14,175 nt of DNA from assembly GCA_900546895.1 (NCBI GenBank), contig UREO01000041.1, positions 1 through 14,175 on the forward strand, read 5' to 3'. Source of the DNA: an uncultured Oscillospiraceae bacterium. Its GTDB lineage: Bacteria > Bacillota > Clostridia > Oscillospirales > Acutalibacteraceae. Below, one piece after another: positions 11,608 to 14,175 of the stretch. The translations under genes were made by a program, and so were the position numbers. The notes beneath the pieces were generated by a model that was given only the letters and a program-made list of their open reading frames with translations, was not told the DNA's origin and searched no databases. Positions within the stretch are counted from its first letter, which is position 1, and each line of letters opens with the position of its first letter.

Positions 11608-12978
11608 ATGAATACTGCACAAATTGGAGAGCTGGTTAAGAAATACCTGACCTGCAGCGATATGGTGAGAAGCGGCGTCTTCCGTTCGGTAAATGACGCC
11701 GTCGCGGTAGCGCAGGGGGCCTACACCCAGTATTCCAGGCTTACGCTGAATGAACGTCAGGAAGTCATCGACGCGATCAAAGAAGAGCTTTTGCCGCTGG
11801 TGAATGTCATTGCTGAAATGGCGGCGGAAGAAACCGGAATGGGCAATGTGGAGGATAAGGTTAAAAAGCTCCTTCTGGCCATCCGGAAAACACCCGGCGT
11901 GGAGGATCTGATCACCGAGGTAAAAACGGGAGACGGCGGGATGACCCTGTATGAGCTGTCCTCCTACGGTGTCGTCTGCGCCGTACATCCCTGCACCAAT
12001 CCGTGCGCCACACTCATTAACAACACCATCGGCCTGCTGGCTGCGGGCAACGCCGTTGTGCATGTCCCGCATCCCAGAGCTATCAAGGTTTCCCAGTTTG
12101 TCACGGAAATGATCAACGTTGCCGTCCGTGACACCTGCGGCATCGACAATCTGGTCGTCACGCTGGGGGATACCTCCATGGCGGTGACCCGCGAGCTGAT
12201 GACGCATCCCGACATCTCCATGGTGGTAACTACGGGCGGCAGCGGCGTTCTGAGAGAGGCGCTTGCCAGCGGCAAAAAAGTGATCGGCGCGGGGCCGGGG
12301 AATCCGACCGCCATCGTCGATGAAACGGCCGATCTGAAGCAGGCGGCAAGGGATATCGTCGAGGGCGCTTCCTTTGACAACAACGTCATGTGCATATCGG
12401 AAAAGAGCATCGTCGTTGTTGCGGCCGCCGCGGATGAATTTGTGGAAGAGCTTCAGAAAAACGGCGTTTACTATATTCATAACGAGGAAGAAATGCTGAA
12501 GCTGACTTCCGTGACCGTCACACAGGATATGGGGATCAACAAGGCGTTTGAAGGCAAAAGCGCCGATGAAATTTTAAAGGCGGCCAAAATCCCCTGCAGT
12601 GAAACCGTCCGGCTGATCGTGGTTGACACTATTCCGCATCATCCGTTCGTCACGCTGGAAATGCTGATGCCGGTTGTTCCCCTTGTCAGGGTAGCCGACT
12701 TCGACAAAGCGCTGGAAACCGCTTTTGAAATCGAACAAGGATTCCGCCACACCGCGACCATCCACTCCCAGTCCATTGAACGGCTGAACCGGGCGGCAAA
12801 GAAAATGCAGACCTCCATCTTCGTGAAAAACGGCTCTTCCCTGGCCGGGATCGGCTACAATGGGGAAGGCGACACCAGCTTCACCATTGCGACGATCACC
12901 GGGGAGGGAACCACGACCGCAAGGCATTTCGCAAGAAGGAGAAGATGTACGCTGATGGACGCCTTTACCATTCGTTAG
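11608..12978 (+). CDS. pduP: CoA-acylating aldehyde dehydrogenase, PduP/EutE family
   Basis: This enzyme converts the aldehyde made by the dehydratase to acyl-CoA with NAD+ and CoA inside the shell. ATG 11608 is chosen because GAAGGAGAGG lies just upstream and because it places a PduP-like encapsulation peptide at the N-terminus (MNTAQIGELVKKYLTCSD). It has 456 residues, close to PduP. The catalytic Cys262 is in GASFDNNVMCISEKS, matching the PduP context. Other landmarks are AEETGMGNVEDK, TPGVEDL, TGDGGMTLYE, TNPCATLINN, TTGGSGV, GAGPGNPTAIVDE, TSIFVKNGSSLAGIGYNGEG and the C-terminus GEGTTTARHFARRRRCTL. Propionyl-CoA is the expected product if the substrate is 1,2-propanediol; acetaldehyde and 3-hydroxypropionaldehyde are handled by relatives. 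Confidence 0.94.
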   Translation: MNTAQIGELVKKYLTCSDMVRSGVFRSVNDAVAVAQGAYTQYSRLTLNERQEVIDAIKEELLPLVNVIAEMAAEETGMGNVEDKVKKLLLAIRKTPGVEDLITEVKTGDGGMTLYELSSYGVVCAVHPCTNPCATLINNTIGLLAAGNAVVHVPHPRAIKVSQFVTEMINVAVRDTCGIDNLVVTLGDTSMAVTRELMTHPDISMVVTTGGSGVLREALASGKKVIGAGPGNPTAIVDETADLKQAARDIVEGASFDNNVMCISEKSIVVVAAAADEFVEELQKNGVYYIHNEEEMLKLTSVTVTQDMGINKAFEGKSADEILKAAKIPCSETVRLIVVDTIPHHPFVTLEMLMPVVPLVRVADFDKALETAFEIEQGFRHTATIHSQSIERLNRAAKKMQTSIFVKNGSSLAGIGYNGEGDTSFTIATITGEGTTTARHFARRRRCTLMDAFTIR

Positions 12979-13130
12979 AAAGCGGGGTCCCTTCCCTGAA
13001 AAAGCTGATGAATACGCCGCTTACCCTCAGCGAGTGCGGTGTATTGCAAAAAAGAATCGACCAATATGTCCATTATGTGGCCCAAAATGCGGTGCAGGAC
13101 GGATGTACTCCAATGAACCCATGGGAATAA
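12945..13130 (+). CDS. small hypothetical ORF overlapping the aldehyde dehydrogenase 3' end
   Basis: This is a possible 61-residue protein beginning with ATG 12945, which overlaps the upstream gene by 34 bases. AAGGAG stands 3 bases before the ATG, a short spacing, and that run also encodes the conserved Arg-rich end of the dehydrogenase, so it may be fortuitous. After 12978 the codons in this frame look like those of the neighbours, and the second half (LQKRIDQYVHYVAQNAV) would be helical. It is not recognised. A second frame of the same stretch encodes CPLCGPKC and, near its end, an amphipathic peptide VQDVETLLKKIH stopping at about 13171. It could be a real small gene, a remnant, or noise. 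Confidence 0.4.
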   Translation: MYADGRLYHSLESGVPSLKKLMNTPLTLSECGVLQKRIDQYVHYVAQNAVQDGCTPMNPWE

Positions 13131-13186
13131 CAGTGCAGGATGTCGAAACATTATTGAAAAAAATACACTAAAAATCCCCTAAGCCA

Positions 13187-13239
13187 AAGAATATATTATA
13201 TAATATGGGCAGTGTGGTATATTAGAATAGTATATTCTT
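13187..13239. promoter_or_regulatory. AT-rich nested dyads upstream of the sensor kinase
   Basis: AAGAATATA (13187-13195) is exactly inverted as TATATTCTT (13231-13239). Inside lie the 14-bp palindrome ATATTATATAATAT (13193-13206) and the pair TAATAT (13201-13206) with ATATTA (13219-13224). TATAAT (13199-13204) and TATATT (13218-13223) could serve as -10 boxes, but no good -35 was found, which would fit an activator-dependent promoter. The region is very AT-rich, so some symmetry is expected by chance. No terminator was seen between the shell operon and this gene. Confidence 0.45.
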
Positions 13240-13258
13240 GATTTAGGAGGTTGCTTTC

Positions 13259-14175
13259 ATGGATGAGTTCTTAAATACCAAAATTAAAGATTTGGTTCAG
13301 GATGAAGACCGTGTGTTCAATAATTTTGATATCAACCATCTTTTTGGGAAAGAGAAGCTAGAAGATATCCAGGAAAAGATTTCCAAAGCGACGGGCCTGG
13401 CGTTTGTCACGGTGGATTTCAAGGGGGAACCGGTCACAGAAATGACTTCTTTTACCGAATTTTGCCGTGAAGTCAGGAGAAATGAAGGAGAAAAACGCCT
13501 TTGCTGGTCCTCCGACGCGTTTGGAGCAATCCAGGCCGCGGTGACACAGAAAACTTCAGTGTATTTCTGTCCCTGCGGACTGATGGAGGTCGCCATCCCG
13601 ATTATTGTCCGGGGGCACTATCTCGGAGGCTTTATCGGGGGGCAGATCCGGTGCAACGACGCCCCTCCGAATGTATGCAGACTGGAAACTGTGATGCACC
13701 ACGCAGAGGACTATAAGATCAGCAAGAGCGACCTGTTCAATAAAATACTGGAAATGTCTTACCAGCAGTTTGTCAATATAGCGGACATGATTTCTTTGAT
13801 TATCAACCAGCTTGGCGAAAAGGAACTGTCAAGGCTGATGCTCAAAGAATCTTTGAACAAGGAAATGGAAAGCTTGGGCGAGAAGAAAAAAAGAATGGAG
13901 CTGGAGTACAGCCTGAAGAACGCTGAGCTGAGCGCGCTGCAGTCACAGATGAACCCCTCCTTTTTATTCCGGTGCCTGAACTCCATTTCCAATCTGGCCG
14001 TGATTGAAAAGGCCCCGAAGACCAATGAAATGGTGACGCTGTTTGCGGAGTTCTTACGGTATAATCTTATCAATACCAAAAATTCCATCTCCATAGCGGA
14101 TGAAATGGAAAATATTGAACGGTATCTGAAAATACAGAAGGTCCGGCTGGGAGAGAGGCTGAACTATTCCATTGA
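13259..14175 (+). CDS. PocR-domain sensor histidine kinase, LytS/YehU type, 3' truncated by window end, phosphoacceptor His replaced
   Basis: ATG 13259 with AGGAGG 8 bases upstream opens a frame that runs off the window after 305 codons. Residues about 12-175 form a PocR ligand-binding domain, named for the propanediol regulator PocR: Cys69, Cys82 and Cys104 at the expected spacing, then CGLMEVAIPIIVRGHYLGGF with IGGQI. No membrane segment is seen, so it is cytoplasmic. A coiled coil (about 185-228) leads into a His_kinase (PF06580) domain: ALQSQMNPSFLFRCLNSISN, then FAEFLRYNL and EMENIERYLKIQKVRLGERL. The family consensus is NPHFLFN; here Ser234 replaces the phosphorylated His and Arg replaces Asn. 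The ATP-binding domain lies beyond the window. It probably senses the substrate or a product and controls the adjacent locus with a response regulator expected downstream. Confidence 0.88.
   Translation, partial: MDEFLNTKIKDLVQDEDRVFNNFDINHLFGKEKLEDIQEKISKATGLAFVTVDFKGEPVTEMTSFTEFCREVRRNEGEKRLCWSSDAFGAIQAAVTQKTSVYFCPCGLMEVAIPIIVRGHYLGGFIGGQIRCNDAPPNVCRLETVMHHAEDYKISKSDLFNKILEMSYQQFVNIADMISLIINQLGEKELSRLMLKESLNKEMESLGEKKKRMELEYSLKNAELSALQSQMNPSFLFRCLNSISNLAVIEKAPKTNEMVTLFAEFLRYNLINTKNSISIADEMENIERYLKIQKVRLGERLNYSI

Noticed and set aside
11563..12480. 305-codon open frame on the - strand
   Set aside because: It is antisense to the aldehyde dehydrogenase, which has its catalytic Cys and all family motifs.
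1..14175. CRISPR arrays, tRNA/rRNA genes, insertion sequences
   Set aside because: No regularly spaced repeats, cloverleaf sequences, rRNA signatures or transposase-like frames were found.

Overview
The window looks like a stretch of a clostridial (Firmicutes) chromosome from an anaerobe. It has G-rich Shine-Dalgarno sites such as AAGGAGG, many GTG starts, an oxygen-sensitive glycyl radical enzyme, and all complete genes on the + strand. These traits point to an anaerobic, probably fermentative gut- or sediment-type bacterium; the species cannot be named from the sequence. No rRNA, tRNA, CRISPR or transposon was seen, and no gap without a gene exceeds about 260 bases.

Region 1 (156-2881) is a self-contained ABC importer operon of the nitrate/sulfonate/bicarbonate (NitT/TauT, SsuA/THI5-like) class: ATPase, permease, and substrate-binding lipoprotein. 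It ends at a strong intrinsic terminator (2842-2881).

Region 2 (3081-13130) is most of a glycyl-radical-enzyme-associated bacterial microcompartment (BMC) locus. It opens with an EutS/PduU-type shell protein, an EutP/PduV-type GTPase and a DJ-1/PfpI protein. After a 237-bp gap with a candidate promoter come the signature glycyl radical enzyme and its radical-SAM activase. Then follow PduB-type and PduA-type shell proteins, a PduM-like/flavoprotein-fold protein, a PduK-like shell protein with a long disordered charge-segregated tail, a pentameric vertex protein (EutN type), and a CoA-acylating aldehyde dehydrogenase (PduP/EutE type). The enzyme keeps the diol-dehydratase residues (His164, His281, Ser282, Cys433, Glu435, Asp447, in exactly the numbering of Clostridium butyricum glycerol dehydratase as I recall it) and has the length of B12-independent 1,2-propanediol dehydratases. 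The simplest model is that a vicinal diol enters the shell and is dehydrated to an aldehyde, which the aldehyde dehydrogenase oxidises to an acyl-CoA. The phosphotransacylase (PduL), alcohol dehydrogenase (PduQ) and electron-transfer proteins expected in such loci are not in the window and may lie beyond it.

Region 3 (13131-14175) has an AT-rich, dyad-filled promoter region and the 5' part of a PocR-domain sensor kinase, cut by the window end. It is probably the locus regulator. Its LytS/YehU-type phosphoacceptor position holds Ser instead of His.

The parts that look least ordinary are: (i) the substituted pocket segment (residues 342-344) and Cys-containing insertion of the dehydratase, next to a sulfonate-class importer, which leaves the real substrate open; (ii) the PduK-like shell protein with an acidic Pro/Glu stretch followed by a strongly basic tail; (iii) the PduM-like protein with an encapsulation-peptide-like N-terminus; (iv) the sensor kinase without its histidine; (v) a DJ-1/PfpI protein built into the shell operon.
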